Assembly (NCBI GenBank): GCA_020445605.1
Contig: JAGRGH010000031.1
Coordinates: 124,001-188,000 of the forward strand
Origin: Chromatiales bacterium
Lineage (GTDB): Bacteria; Pseudomonadota; Gammaproteobacteria; JAGRGH01
DNA length: 64,000 bases
Direction of reading: 5' to 3'
The position numbers and the translations under genes were made by a program. The notes under the pieces were generated by a model. That model was not told the DNA's origin, did not search any database, and saw only the letters and a list, made by a program, of their open reading frames with translations. Below, one piece after another: positions 26,398 through 35,302 of this stretch (its first letter is position 1; each line of letters begins with the position of its first letter).

Positions 26398-29148
26398 ATG
26401 CTCGAACCCGGTCTGGTCATCGTCAGTTCCGTCGCGTACCTGGGCGTGCTGTTCGCGCTCGCCTGGTGGGGCGACCGGCGCGCGGACCAGGGCCGCAGCC
26501 TCATCTCGAACCCGACGATCTACGCGCTGTCGCTCGCCGTCTACTGCACCTCGTGGACGTTCTACGGCAGCGTCGGACGCGCGGCAGCGTCCGGCGTGGG
26601 CTTTCTGCCGATCTATTTCGGACCAACGCTGGTCGTCCTGCTGTGGCCGTTCGTGCTGCGCAAGATGATCCGCATCAGCCGTGCGCACCGCATCACCTCG
26701 ATCGCGGACTTCGTCGCCACCCGCTACGGCAACAGCCAGTTGCTCGGCGGCCTGGTCACCGTGATCGCGATCATCGGCATCGCACCGTATATCGGCCTGC
26801 AACTGAAGGCTGTTTCCACCACCTCCGCACTGCTGCTGCAATATCCGGAGGTGTCGCTGGAAGGCGGCACCGCGCCGCTGTGGCGCGACTCGGCGTTCTA
26901 CATCGCCATGGCCATGGCGGCGTTCACGATCGTGTTCGGCACCCGCCACCTCGACGCCACCGAGCGTCATGAAGGCATGGTCGCGGCGATCGCGTTCGAG
27001 TCGGTCGTCAAGCTCATGGCGTTCCTTGCGGTCGGACTGTTCGTGACCTTCTGGCTCTACGACGGGCCCGGCGATCTGTTCGAGCGCGCCGCGGCGCACC
27101 CGGAGCTGAGCCGGCTGTTCGAAATCCGCGCGAGCGGCGGCTACGAGTCGTGGTTCGCGCTGACCGTGCTTGCCGCGCTGGCGTTCCTGTTCCTGCCGCG
27201 CCAGTTCCAGGTCGCCGTGGTCGAGAACGTCGACGAACGCCATGTCGACCGCGCGCTGTGGATGTTTCCGCTGTACCTGCTGGCAATCAACCTGTTCGTA
27301 CTGCCGATCGCGTTCGGCGGCGTGCTGCACTTCGGCAGCGGCTCACAGGTCGCCGACACCTTCGTGCTCAGCCTGCCGATGGCCGAACAGCGTCCGATGC
27401 TCGCGCTGCTGGCGTTCATCGGCGGGCTGTCGGCCGCGACCGGCATGGTCATCGTCGAGACCATCGCGCTGAGCACCATGGTCTCGAACGACCTGCTGAT
27501 GCCGATCCTGTTTCGCATCCGCCGGCTCGGTCTCGCGCAGCGCGCGAATCTCTCCGGCCTGCTGCTGGCCATCCGTCGCGGCGCAATCATCGCCGTGCTG
27601 CTGCTCGGTTATCTCTACTTCCGGGCCGCCGGCGAAGCGCCAACCCTGGTCTCCATCGGCCTGCTTTCTTTCGCCGCGATCGCACAGTTCGCACCCGCCA
27701 TGCTGGCGGCGATGTACTGGCGCGGCGCGACCCGGCGTGGCGCGATCGCGGGCCTGTGCACCGGCTTCGGGCTGTGGATCTTCACGCTGCTGTTGCCGGC
27801 GATCGCCAATGCCGGCGTGATCGGCAAGGACTTCATCGAGCACGGACTGTTCGGCATCGCCGCGCTGAAACCCGCGGCGCTGTTCGGGCTCGAAGGCATG
27901 GGCAGCATCACCCATGGCCTGTTCTGGTCGCTGCTCGGCAACATCGGCGCGCTGGTGTGGGTTTCGCTGTTCAGTCAGCGCAGCATCGCCGAGTCCACGC
28001 AGGCGGCGCTGTTCGTCGACATCCTGCAACGCGCCGAGGACAGCCTGCCGGCGCGCCTGTGGCGCGGCAGCGCATCGCTGCGCGACCTGCAATCGGTGCT
28101 CGGCCGGTTCATCGGTCCGACGCGCGCGAGCGAGGCGCTGGCGGCGTTCGCCAAACGCCATGGCCTGCGCACCGACGGGCGCAGCATCGACCCCTCGCTG
28201 GTCCAGTTCGCCGAGCGCCTGCTGGCCGGCGCGATCGGCGGCGCATCCGCGCGGGTGATGATCGCCTCGGTCGTCAAGGAAGAGATCCTGAGCATGGACG
28301 AGGTCATGGAGATCCTCGACGAGGCCTCGCAGGTCATCGTCTACAGTCGCCAGCTCGAGGCCAAATCGCGCGAACTAGAGGCCGCGACCGCGGAACTGCG
28401 CGCGGCCAACGAACGACTCACCGAACTCGATCGCATGAAAGACGAGTTCGTCTCGACCGTAAGCCATGAGCTGCGCACGCCGCTGACCTCGATCCGCGCG
28501 TTCTCGGAAATCCTGCGCGACAATCCGAAGCTCGACCCGATCCAGCGCCATCGCTACCTGGACATCGTCGTCGCCGAGACCGAACGCCTGACGCGGCTCA
28601 TCAACGACGTGCTCGATCTCGCCAAGCTCGAGTCCGCCGGCGCCGAGTGGCACGACGAGTGGCAGACGCCCCAGACCATTGTCGAGGCCGCGGCGGCGGC
28701 AACGAGTCAGCTGTTCGAGTCGCGCCGCGTGCAGCTCTTGGCGCGATTCGACACTGCCTTCCGCGTGCTGGTCGATCGCGACCGTCTCATGCAGGTGATC
28801 GTGAATCTGCTTTCAAACGCCGCCAAGTTCTGTCCGAAGGAAGGCGGTTGCGTGGAACTGCGCGTGCACGACAACGGCGCGTTCCTCTACATCGATGTCA
28901 CGGACAACGGCCCCGGCGTGCCGGAAGCCGAACGCGATCTGATCTTCGAGAAGTTCCGCCAGGGCGGGTCCACGCTCACCGACAAACCGACCGGAACCGG
29001 GCTCGGCCTACCGATCAGCCGGCAGATCGTCGAGCACTATGGCGGGCGCATCGAGGTGCAGGATGCACCGGCGGGCGGTGCGCGATTCCGTGTTAGTCTA
29101 CCGTTGAAGTCCCCGTCAACGACGACGGACGCAGCAACGGTCCGATAA
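26398..29148 (+). CDS. Sodium:solute symporter-fused sensor histidine kinase (CrbS/CbrA-like)
   Basis: A 916-residue protein. Residues ~1-500 are a 12-13-helix SSS-family transporter module, ~540-610 is a STAC-like linker region, ~630-680 a coiled coil (SRELEAATAELRAANERLTELDRMKDEF), then HisKA with phospho-acceptor His690 in VSHELRTPLTSI and a HATPase_c with N box LLSNAAKF and G boxes DNGPGVP and GTGLGLP. I see no PAS domain. In Vibrio and Pseudomonas the related CrbS controls acs and acetate use. The locus (acs, DUF294 protein, DUF4212-symporter) supports an acetate-linked signal here. A receiver protein gene follows. Confidence 0.93.
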   Translation: MLEPGLVIVSSVAYLGVLFALAWWGDRRADQGRSLISNPTIYALSLAVYCTSWTFYGSVGRAAASGVGFLPIYFGPTLVVLLWPFVLRKMIRISRAHRITSIADFVATRYGNSQLLGGLVTVIAIIGIAPYIGLQLKAVSTTSALLLQYPEVSLEGGTAPLWRDSAFYIAMAMAAFTIVFGTRHLDATERHEGMVAAIAFESVVKLMAFLAVGLFVTFWLYDGPGDLFERAAAHPELSRLFEIRASGGYESWFALTVLAALAFLFLPRQFQVAVVENVDERHVDRALWMFPLYLLAINLFVLPIAFGGVLHFGSGSQVADTFVLSLPMAEQRPMLALLAFIGGLSAATGMVIVETIALSTMVSNDLLMPILFRIRRLGLAQRANLSGLLLAIRRGAIIAVLLLGYLYFRAAGEAPTLVSIGLLSFAAIAQFAPAMLAAMYWRGATRRGAIAGLCTGFGLWIFTLLLPAIANAGVIGKDFIEHGLFGIAALKPAALFGLEGMGSITHGLFWSLLGNIGALVWVSLFSQRSIAESTQAALFVDILQRAEDSLPARLWRGSASLRDLQSVLGRFIGPTRASEALAAFAKRHGLRTDGRSIDPSLVQFAERLLAGAIGGASARVMIASVVKEEILSMDEVMEILDEASQVIVYSRQLEAKSRELEAATAELRAANERLTELDRMKDEFVSTVSHELRTPLTSIRAFSEILRDNPKLDPIQRHRYLDIVVAETERLTRLINDVLDLAKLESAGAEWHDEWQTPQTIVEAAAAATSQLFESRRVQLLARFDTAFRVLVDRDRLMQVIVNLLSNAAKFCPKEGGCVELRVHDNGAFLYIDVTDNGPGVPEAERDLIFEKFRQGGSTLTDKPTGTGLGLPISRQIVEHYGGRIEVQDAPAGGARFRVSLPLKSPSTTTDAATVR

Positions 29149-29164
29149 CGAGAACGAGACGCCC

Positions 29165-29557
29165 ATGTCCACCAGGGTGCTGATCGCCGACGACGAACCG
29201 AACATCCTGCTGTCGCTGGAGTTCCTGCTGCAACAGGCCGGCTTCGACGTCGCGCTTGCGCGCGACGGCGCCGAGGCACTGGAAAAGGCACAGCAACTGC
29301 ACCCGCAGCTCATCATGCTCGACGTCATGATGCCGCGCAAAAACGGCTACGAAGTCTGCCAGGCCCTGCGCGAGGATCCCGGTTTCGCCGACACGCGCAT
29401 CCTGATGCTCACGGCCAAGGGTCGCGAAACCGAAGTCGCCAAGGGACTCGCCGTGGGTGCCGATGCCTATGTGACCAAACCGTTTGGAACCAAGGCCCTG
29501 CTCGCGCAGGTGCAGGAACTGCTCGGTGGCGCTGTCGATGCAGCGGGCGACGCCTAG
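29165..29557 (+). CDS. Receiver-only response regulator
   Basis: A 130-residue CheY-like receiver with acidic pocket D9/D10, phospho-acceptor D53 (IMLDVMMPRKNG), switch Thr in LMLTAKGR and Lys in VTKPFG. No output domain: after residue ~120 only a short tail remains. It lies 16 bp after the kinase gene, so it is the obvious partner. The CrbR-type DNA-binding module of characterised relatives is absent, so signalling must pass to another protein. Confidence 0.92.
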   Translation: MSTRVLIADDEPNILLSLEFLLQQAGFDVALARDGAEALEKAQQLHPQLIMLDVMMPRKNGYEVCQALREDPGFADTRILMLTAKGRETEVAKGLAVGADAYVTKPFGTKALLAQVQELLGGAVDAAGDA

Positions 29558-31721
29558 TCCGCTCGGGCTGGTCGCACGTCAGGCGGTCTGGTTCGCGCTC
29601 GGCGCGCTGGGCGCCGGCATCGTTCTGGCAGGGCTGTGGTTTGCGATCCGCCAGACCATGACTCCGGAACAACTCGGCGCGATCCGTGAATGGCGCAGCG
29701 CGCATCGCGGCCCGGTGCTGCTCGGCGGCATCGCCCTGCTCGCCGCGGCCGGCGGGCTCTGCGTACGGTTCTATCGACGCTACCCGCTGACGCTCGCGCG
29801 CATGGCCGACGATCTGGCGCTCATGGTTCGGGCCAACCAGTATCAGCGGCTGGAGATCGACGGCGGCCGACCGATACGCGCGCTGGCCGCCAGCATCGAC
29901 GACCTTTCCGCACAGTACCGCGCGCAGCAGACGGCGACCCAGCAGCGGGTCGCGGATGCGACCGCCTCGCTGGAGCAGGAGCGCAACCGCCTCGCGGCGC
30001 TGATGTCCGAACTCGACCAGGCGGTCATCGTCTGCAACCTCGAGGGTCGCATCCTGCTCTACAACCAGCGCGCCCGCGCGCTGTTTGCTACGGAAACCGA
30101 CGCCGGCCTCGGCGGCCTGATCGGACTGGGCCGCTCGGTGTTCGGGCTGATCCCGCGCGAGACGACCATCCACGCGATGATTCGGCTGCGCGAATGCCTG
30201 GTCAATCGCGAGGCCGGCAGCGACGCACTCCCGCAGGCCATCACCATGACCGTTCCCCTCGACGACGGCCGGCTGTTCCGCACCCGCTGTGCGCCAGTCC
30301 TGCGCGGCGAACAGGCGGAACTGGCCGGGCTCGTGCTGCTGCTCGAGGACGTCAGCGCCAGCGTGCGCCAGAGCCAGCGGCGTCTGCATCTTCTGCACAG
30401 CCTCACCGAGACGAGCCGCTCGGGGCTCGGCAGCATCCGTGCAGCGGTCGAGAACCTCATCGAGTTTCCGGACATGTCCGGCGCACAGCGACAGCGTTTC
30501 ACCGAGGTGATCGGCGAGGAGGCACGTGGACTCGGCGACCGCATCGACGGCATGCTGCGCGAGTACGCCGACTCCATCCGTACCCAGTGGCCGCTCGAAG
30601 AGATGCGCGCGGCCGACCTGCTGAACCTGCTCGCACAGACACTCAAACGCGAGGGTGTCGCGGATGTACGCGTGGACGAGGCCGACCCGGAACTCTGGCT
30701 CACCGCCGACAGCTATGCCCTGAGCCTTGCTCTGTTGAGCATGATCGAAACCTCGGACCCGCCTGCCAAGGCCGCCGCCCCGCCACGTCTGCGGGCTACC
30801 GCCGAGGGCGAGTTCGTGCATCTGGACCTGCTCTGGGCCGGCGAAAAGCCACGCGCGGAACAGCTCACTCAGTGGGAATCGGCCCCGATCGCGATCGAAG
30901 GTGCCAGTCAGTCGACCACGGTGCGCGATGTCGTCGAACGCCACGGCGGCGAACTGTGGGCCGTGGCCGATGAGCCGTCCGGCGAGGCCGGCGTACGTAT
31001 ATTGCTGCGTCCGACCAGCGCGCCGCGCAGCCTGCCGCCGGAAACGGAAAGCAGCATCGAAAGCCGGCCGGAATTCTATGACTTCGATCTGTTTGGCCAC
31101 CTCGGCGAACATCGCGAACTGGAGAACCGTCCGCTCGAGTCACTGAGTTTCACGGTGTTCGATACGGAAACCACCGGGCTCGATACCGACCGCGACGAGA
31201 TCATCTCGATCGGCGCGCTGCGCATCGTCAATGGTCGCGTGCTGCAAAGCGAAGTGTTTGAACACCTGGTCGATCCCGGCCGCAGCATTCCGCGCGAGTC
31301 GCTGTCCATACACGGCATCAGCGATGAAATGGTCGCTGGCCGGCCGCGCATCGGTGAGGTTCTGCCGGCCTTTCACCGGTTCTGCGAAGACACCGTCCTC
31401 GTCGCGCACAACGCCGCGTTCGACATGAGCATGCTCGCGCGCAGCGAATCACGCGCGCGCGTGCACTTCGATCATCCGGTACTGGACACCCTGCTGCTGT
31501 CCGCGGTCGTCTACCCGCAGCCCGGGCGGCACGATCTCGAAAGCATCGCCAAGCGCTTCGAGATTCCCATCGTCGGACGCCACACCGCGCTGGGTGACGC
31601 CATCGTCACGGCGCATGTATTCGTGCATCTGTTGCGGCTGCTGCGCGATCAGGGCATCACGACCCTTGGCGAGGCGCTGCGCGCGGCGCAGCAGACCTAC
31701 CTCGCCCGGGTGCGCTATTGA
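29538..31721 (+). CDS. PAS / degenerate histidine-kinase / DnaQ-like exonuclease fusion protein
   Basis: A 727-residue protein. Two N-terminal transmembrane helices (~residues 12-35 and ~55-75), a HAMP-like/coiled segment (~80-150), a PAS domain (~150-280, SELDQAVIVCNLEGRILLYN), then a kinase-like part in which the H-box position reads LTETSRSGLGSIRAAVEN with no His and only remnants of the ATP lid remain. The C-terminus (~535-720) is a DEDDh exonuclease: Exo I FDTETTGLD (D542), Exo II HNAAFDMSML, Exo III HTALGDAIVTA. The exonuclease looks intact. The start (MQRATPSPLG) overlaps the regulator gene by 20 bp. Confidence 0.85.
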   Translation: MQRATPSPLGLVARQAVWFALGALGAGIVLAGLWFAIRQTMTPEQLGAIREWRSAHRGPVLLGGIALLAAAGGLCVRFYRRYPLTLARMADDLALMVRANQYQRLEIDGGRPIRALAASIDDLSAQYRAQQTATQQRVADATASLEQERNRLAALMSELDQAVIVCNLEGRILLYNQRARALFATETDAGLGGLIGLGRSVFGLIPRETTIHAMIRLRECLVNREAGSDALPQAITMTVPLDDGRLFRTRCAPVLRGEQAELAGLVLLLEDVSASVRQSQRRLHLLHSLTETSRSGLGSIRAAVENLIEFPDMSGAQRQRFTEVIGEEARGLGDRIDGMLREYADSIRTQWPLEEMRAADLLNLLAQTLKREGVADVRVDEADPELWLTADSYALSLALLSMIETSDPPAKAAAPPRLRATAEGEFVHLDLLWAGEKPRAEQLTQWESAPIAIEGASQSTTVRDVVERHGGELWAVADEPSGEAGVRILLRPTSAPRSLPPETESSIESRPEFYDFDLFGHLGEHRELENRPLESLSFTVFDTETTGLDTDRDEIISIGALRIVNGRVLQSEVFEHLVDPGRSIPRESLSIHGISDEMVAGRPRIGEVLPAFHRFCEDTVLVAHNAAFDMSMLARSESRARVHFDHPVLDTLLLSAVVYPQPGRHDLESIAKRFEIPIVGRHTALGDAIVTAHVFVHLLRLLRDQGITTLGEALRAAQQTYLARVRY

Positions 31722-31751
31722 GTTGACCGCATCCGCGCATCGAACCCCACC

Positions 31752-32570
31752 ATGAAACCGTCGATCCGTGGATGGTTTGCGCTGATTCTGATGTCGGGCA
31801 TGCTGAGCGCCGAAGCAGAAGACACGTCCGATCCATACGCCGGGCCAAAGCCCGTGATCGTGTGGATTCAGACCAGCCCCTGGGCGTCGGTCATCGGGGC
31901 GGACAGCCCACGCCTGGCCATCTACGAAGACGGCACGGTCATTCGCCAGGACGTGCGCAACGGCGACGAAAGCAATTTTCGCCAGTCCAGGCTGCCGCCG
32001 GAACGGCTCGGTCAGATCCTCGGGGCGATTCGTTCGCTCGGGGACTTTTCTGTTGTCCGACGGCACTACAACCTCGCGCCATCTATCTCCGACGCACCGA
32101 AAACACGTTTTTATCTGGATCTGGACGGGCAACCGCTGATCTCCACCGTGGAGGGACTCGTCGCCGGCCATGCGCCCCGACGGGCCGTGAGCCCGTTGTT
32201 CAGGGGCCCACATCCCGCCGAGCCACCCGAAGTTCTGCTCGCCCTGCATGAATACCTGCAGGGCCTGCGTTTTGATGACGAATCAGACTGGGTGCCCGAC
32301 TACATTGAGGTCATCGTCTGGCCCTACGACCATGCACCGGACACGTCCATTCGATGGCCGCCAAACTGGCCCGGGCTGGATTCCCCGCAGACGATCAGAC
32401 TGCGCGACGGGTACTCGATCTTTTTGAAGGGTGCGCAAATCGCCAATCTGGAAGCCTTTCTTGCGACCCGGAAGCCAAAGGGCGCCGTAGAAATCGCCCA
32501 CAGAAAGTTCGCAGTGTCGTGGCGGCCTGTGTTCCCACGTCAACGGACCTGGGAAATATCGCGGCACTGA
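31752..32570 (+). CDS. Secreted hypothetical protein, 272 aa
   Basis: A protein with a signal peptide (RGWFALILMSGMLSAEAE, cleavage probably after AEA) and a globular domain that I do not recognise. Features include PRLAIYEDGTVIRQD, FYLDLDGQPLIS, WVPDYIEVIVWPYDHAP and a C-terminal WRPVFPRQRTWEI. It lies 30 bp downstream of the exonuclease fusion gene and may be read through from that operon. The 229 bp between it and the symporter gene contain a strong terminator. Confidence 0.7.
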   Translation: MKPSIRGWFALILMSGMLSAEAEDTSDPYAGPKPVIVWIQTSPWASVIGADSPRLAIYEDGTVIRQDVRNGDESNFRQSRLPPERLGQILGAIRSLGDFSVVRRHYNLAPSISDAPKTRFYLDLDGQPLISTVEGLVAGHAPRRAVSPLFRGPHPAEPPEVLLALHEYLQGLRFDDESDWVPDYIEVIVWPYDHAPDTSIRWPPNWPGLDSPQTIRLRDGYSIFLKGAQIANLEAFLATRKPKGAVEIAHRKFAVSWRPVFPRQRTWEISRH

Positions 32571-32750
32571 TCACCGAACGACCGTGAGCCATGTGGAACC
32601 TTCAGGCTCTGCCCGCTCAGGCCCCGTCCGTCCAGCGCTGCCGGGCTCAAGCCATCATGACCCGCAATCGGGTTTGTGAATCCACGACAACCGAGCGAAC
32701 CCCTCATGGAGTGCCGATATCGCACGTCTGAGGGGTGGTGTATCTGAGCA

Positions 32751-32777
32751 AAAAAAGCCCCGCCGAAGCGGGGCTTT
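32751..32777 (-). terminator. Rho-independent terminator of the symporter operon
   Basis: A perfect 10-bp stem AAAGCCCCGC / GCGGGGCTTT closes on a TTCG tetraloop when read on the minus strand, and is followed by a run of six T. It lies 23 bp past the symporter stop. Read on the plus strand it could also serve the convergent secreted-protein gene. Confidence 0.92.
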
Positions 32778-32799
32778 AAAGTTGCGCCAGGAACTCTTC

Positions 32800-34572
32800 C
32801 TAGTGGGACATCGCGCCGGAGGCACCCTTCGGTACGCGGATGTCTTCCACCAGATGCTGGATGTGATCCGGCGGGGCAGCCGTGGCACGCGAGACCACGA
32901 AGGCGACCACGAAGTTGATCAGCGCGCCGACGGCGCCGAACGACTCCGGCGAAATGCCCAGGAACCAGTTGTCCGGGGTATTCGCGGCCATCTCCGTACC
33001 CTTCACGAAGAACCAGCCCTTGAACCAGAAGATGTAGACCAGGGTCGAGAGCAGGCCCGCGAGCATGCCGAGGATCGCTCCGGAGCGGTTCGCACGCTTG
33101 TCGAAGATGCCCATCATCAGTGCCGGGAATATCGACGAAGCGGCCAGACCGAATGCCAGTGCCACCACCTGTGCCGCGAACCCTGGCGGGTTGATGCCCA
33201 GATAGCCTGCGACCAGGATTGCGCCTGCCATCGCGATGCGTCCGGCCATGAGTTCCGCCTTCTCGGAGATGTCCTTGACGAACACGCCCTTCAGCAGGTC
33301 ATGGGAGATGGACGAGGATATGGCGAGCAACAGCCCGGCGGCGGTCGACAGTGCGGCCGCAAGGCCACCGGCCGCGACGAGCGCGATGACCCAGTTCGGC
33401 AACTTGGCGATTTCGGGGTTGGCGAGCACCATGATGTCGCGGTCGACCTTGGTCATCTCGTTGCCCTTCCAGCCGAAGCCGGCGGCCTTGTCGTCGATGC
33501 CCTTATCGTAGTACTGGATGCGGCCATCGCCGTTCTTGTCTTCCCAGCCCAGCAGACCGGTCTTCGCCCAGTTGTTCATCCACGCCGGCAGCTTGGCGAT
33601 CTCGACATTGCCCGCCGGCGAGCCGACCGGACCCGTCTGGATCGTGTTCATCAGGTTCAGGCGGGCCATCGCACCGACCGCCGGAGCCGTGGTGTAAAGG
33701 ATCGCAATGAACACCAGCGCCCAGCCGGCCGAAGAACGTGCGTCCTTGACGCGCGGCACGGTGAAGAACCGGATGATGACGTGCGGCAGACCCGCGGTGC
33801 CGATCATCAGCGACAGGGTCAGCAGGATCATGTTCAGCGTGGAATCCTTCTGGACCGTGTAGGCACTGAACCCGAGTTCCGTCACGACCATGTCGAGCTT
33901 GTCCAGCAGCATGGTTCCGGAGCCGTCGTTCATGGTGCTGCCCAGACCGAGCTGCGGCAGCGGATTGCCGGTCAGGTTCAGCGAGATGAAGATTGCCGGG
34001 ATCGTGTAGGCGAAGATCAGCACGATGTACTGGGCGATCTGCGTGTAGGTGATGCCCTTCATGCCGCCCAACACGGCGTAGATGAACACGATGCTCATGC
34101 CCACGTAGACGCCAATCTCGAAGTCCACCTCGAGGAAGCGCGAGAACGCCACGCCGACACCCTTCATCTGCCCGATTACGTAGGTGATCGAGGCGACGAT
34201 CAGACACAGCACGGCGACGATGCGCGCGGTCTGCGAGTAGTAGCGGTCGCCGATGAACTCGGGCACCGTGAACTTGCCGAACTTGCGCAGGTAGGGGGCC
34301 AGCAGCATGGCCAGCAGCACGTAGCCACCGGTCCAGCCCATCAGATAGACGGAGGCGTCATACCCCTTGAACGCGATCAGGCCGGCCATGGAGATGAACG
34401 ACGCGGCCGACATCCAGTCCGCCGCCGTCGCCATGCCGTTGGCGACCGGATGCACGCCCTTGCCGGCGACGTAGAACTCACCGGTCGAGGCGGCTCGCGC
34501 CCAGATTGCAATACCGATGTAGAGCGCGAAGGTCGCGCCTACAACGATATAAGTCATTGTTTGGAGATCCAT
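32800..34572 (-). CDS. Sodium:solute symporter, large VC_2705-type (probable acetate/monocarboxylate)
   Basis: A 590-residue SSS-family transporter with ~13 transmembrane helices. It begins YIVVGATFALYIGIAIWARA, with the family motif NGMATAADWMSAASFI and GLAAALSTAAGLLLA. Compared with ActP it has an enlarged extracytoplasmic loop (~residues 310-385) that includes an EF-hand-type loop DKNGDGRIQYYD (345-356). It follows the DUF4212 gene by 24 bp, the standard two-gene unit. Acetate or a related short acid is the likely substrate from context; none is proved. An alternative start is MTYIVVG. Confidence 0.92.
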   Translation of the reverse strand: MDLQTMTYIVVGATFALYIGIAIWARAASTGEFYVAGKGVHPVANGMATAADWMSAASFISMAGLIAFKGYDASVYLMGWTGGYVLLAMLLAPYLRKFGKFTVPEFIGDRYYSQTARIVAVLCLIVASITYVIGQMKGVGVAFSRFLEVDFEIGVYVGMSIVFIYAVLGGMKGITYTQIAQYIVLIFAYTIPAIFISLNLTGNPLPQLGLGSTMNDGSGTMLLDKLDMVVTELGFSAYTVQKDSTLNMILLTLSLMIGTAGLPHVIIRFFTVPRVKDARSSAGWALVFIAILYTTAPAVGAMARLNLMNTIQTGPVGSPAGNVEIAKLPAWMNNWAKTGLLGWEDKNGDGRIQYYDKGIDDKAAGFGWKGNEMTKVDRDIMVLANPEIAKLPNWVIALVAAGGLAAALSTAAGLLLAISSSISHDLLKGVFVKDISEKAELMAGRIAMAGAILVAGYLGINPPGFAAQVVALAFGLAASSIFPALMMGIFDKRANRSGAILGMLAGLLSTLVYIFWFKGWFFVKGTEMAANTPDNWFLGISPESFGAVGALINFVVAFVVSRATAAPPDHIQHLVEDIRVPKGASGAMSH

Positions 34573-34596
34573 AGTTCTTTACCTCGGTTCTGGTGA

Positions 34597-34857
34597 TCAG
34601 TCTTCGTGGACGTCAAACTCGCGATCGAGCTTGTTCATACGCGAGGCGTAGAAAAAGATCAGGATCACGAAGGTATAGATCGATCCCTGCTGCGCAAACC
34701 AGAAGCCGAGCTTGTAGCCGCCCAGGCGAATGGTGTTGAGCTGGTCGACCAGAAGGATGCCGAACACATACGAGACCAGGGCCCACACAATGAGGATCCA
34801 GGTCAGCATCCTGAGGTTGCGCCGCCAGTATTCGGCGGCTGTCTTATCGAGGGTCAT
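34597..34857 (-). CDS. DUF4212 small subunit of sodium:solute symporter
   Basis: An 86-residue two-helix membrane protein: EYWRRNLRMLTWILIVWALVSY and GGYKLGFWFAQQGSIYTFVILIFFYA are the DUF4212 signature. It starts at MTLDKTAAEYW, preceded by GGAGGAG; the longer open frame upstream is arginine/proline-rich and rejected. DUF4212 proteins are encoded just upstream of, and act with, large SSS transporters. Confidence 0.92.
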   Translation of the reverse strand: MTLDKTAAEYWRRNLRMLTWILIVWALVSYVFGILLVDQLNTIRLGGYKLGFWFAQQGSIYTFVILIFFYASRMNKLDREFDVHED

Positions 34858-35302
34858 GTTGTCTCCTCCATCATGGCTTGTGATTGCTTTTTGCCGGCAC
34901 TCGGTCCTCCGGGGACCCACACGTGCCGGAACCCCTTCCGGCCGGCCGCGCGTGCGATTGCGTGACGGCGACCACGGGTTGACACCTGTAGCCGCCGCGC
35001 CCCGGACTGGGCACACAATTCCCGCAAGTGTGGCAAATCGGGCTCACTTTGACCAGCCGTGCCACCAAGCGTGTTCAACCGCATCGCGAGCGCGAAACGG
35101 GCCTGCACCGGAGCGGAGAAATCCCGCTAAGCCGATGTTTTAAATGGAAAATATTGATCCAAGTTAAACCCGGATGGCGCGTCGCTGGCCCGGTTTCCGC
35201 TGATACACCAAAGGAAACCATTAAAAAATTTTCCACTCTTGACGCGGAACCTGGCGTGATTTTCTGCTAGATGGCGCGAAGATTCCGCTCCAGACGCGCC
35301 GC
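34858..35302. promoter_or_regulatory. 445-bp regulatory region upstream of DUF4212-symporter
   Basis: No gene is seen. It lies upstream of the DUF4212-symporter operon and downstream of recJ. Bases ~35135-35265 are strikingly AT-rich against the surroundings (runs such as TTTTAAATGGAAAATATTGA and TTAAAAAATTTT). A 7-bp inverted repeat GGTTTCC (35192-35198) / GGAAACC (35213-35219) lies inside. Candidate -10 elements exist here on the minus strand, but none has a convincing -35 partner, which would suit an activated promoter. Confidence 0.45.

Noticed and set aside
32700-32735. Inverted repeat CCCCTCA / TGAGGGG
   Set aside because: Seven bases with a 22-base spacer next to a much stronger terminator; not convincing as a separate site.
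32782-34596. 604-codon plus-strand open frame opposite the symporter
   Set aside because: Mirror image of the symporter gene; hydrophilic, His/Asp/Gln-rich and without motifs.
35051-35067. Possible sigma-54 site (minus strand TGGTGGCACGGCTGGTC) upstream of DUF4212
   Set aside because: The GGCAC part fits but no GC dinucleotide lies at the -12 position with the correct spacing.
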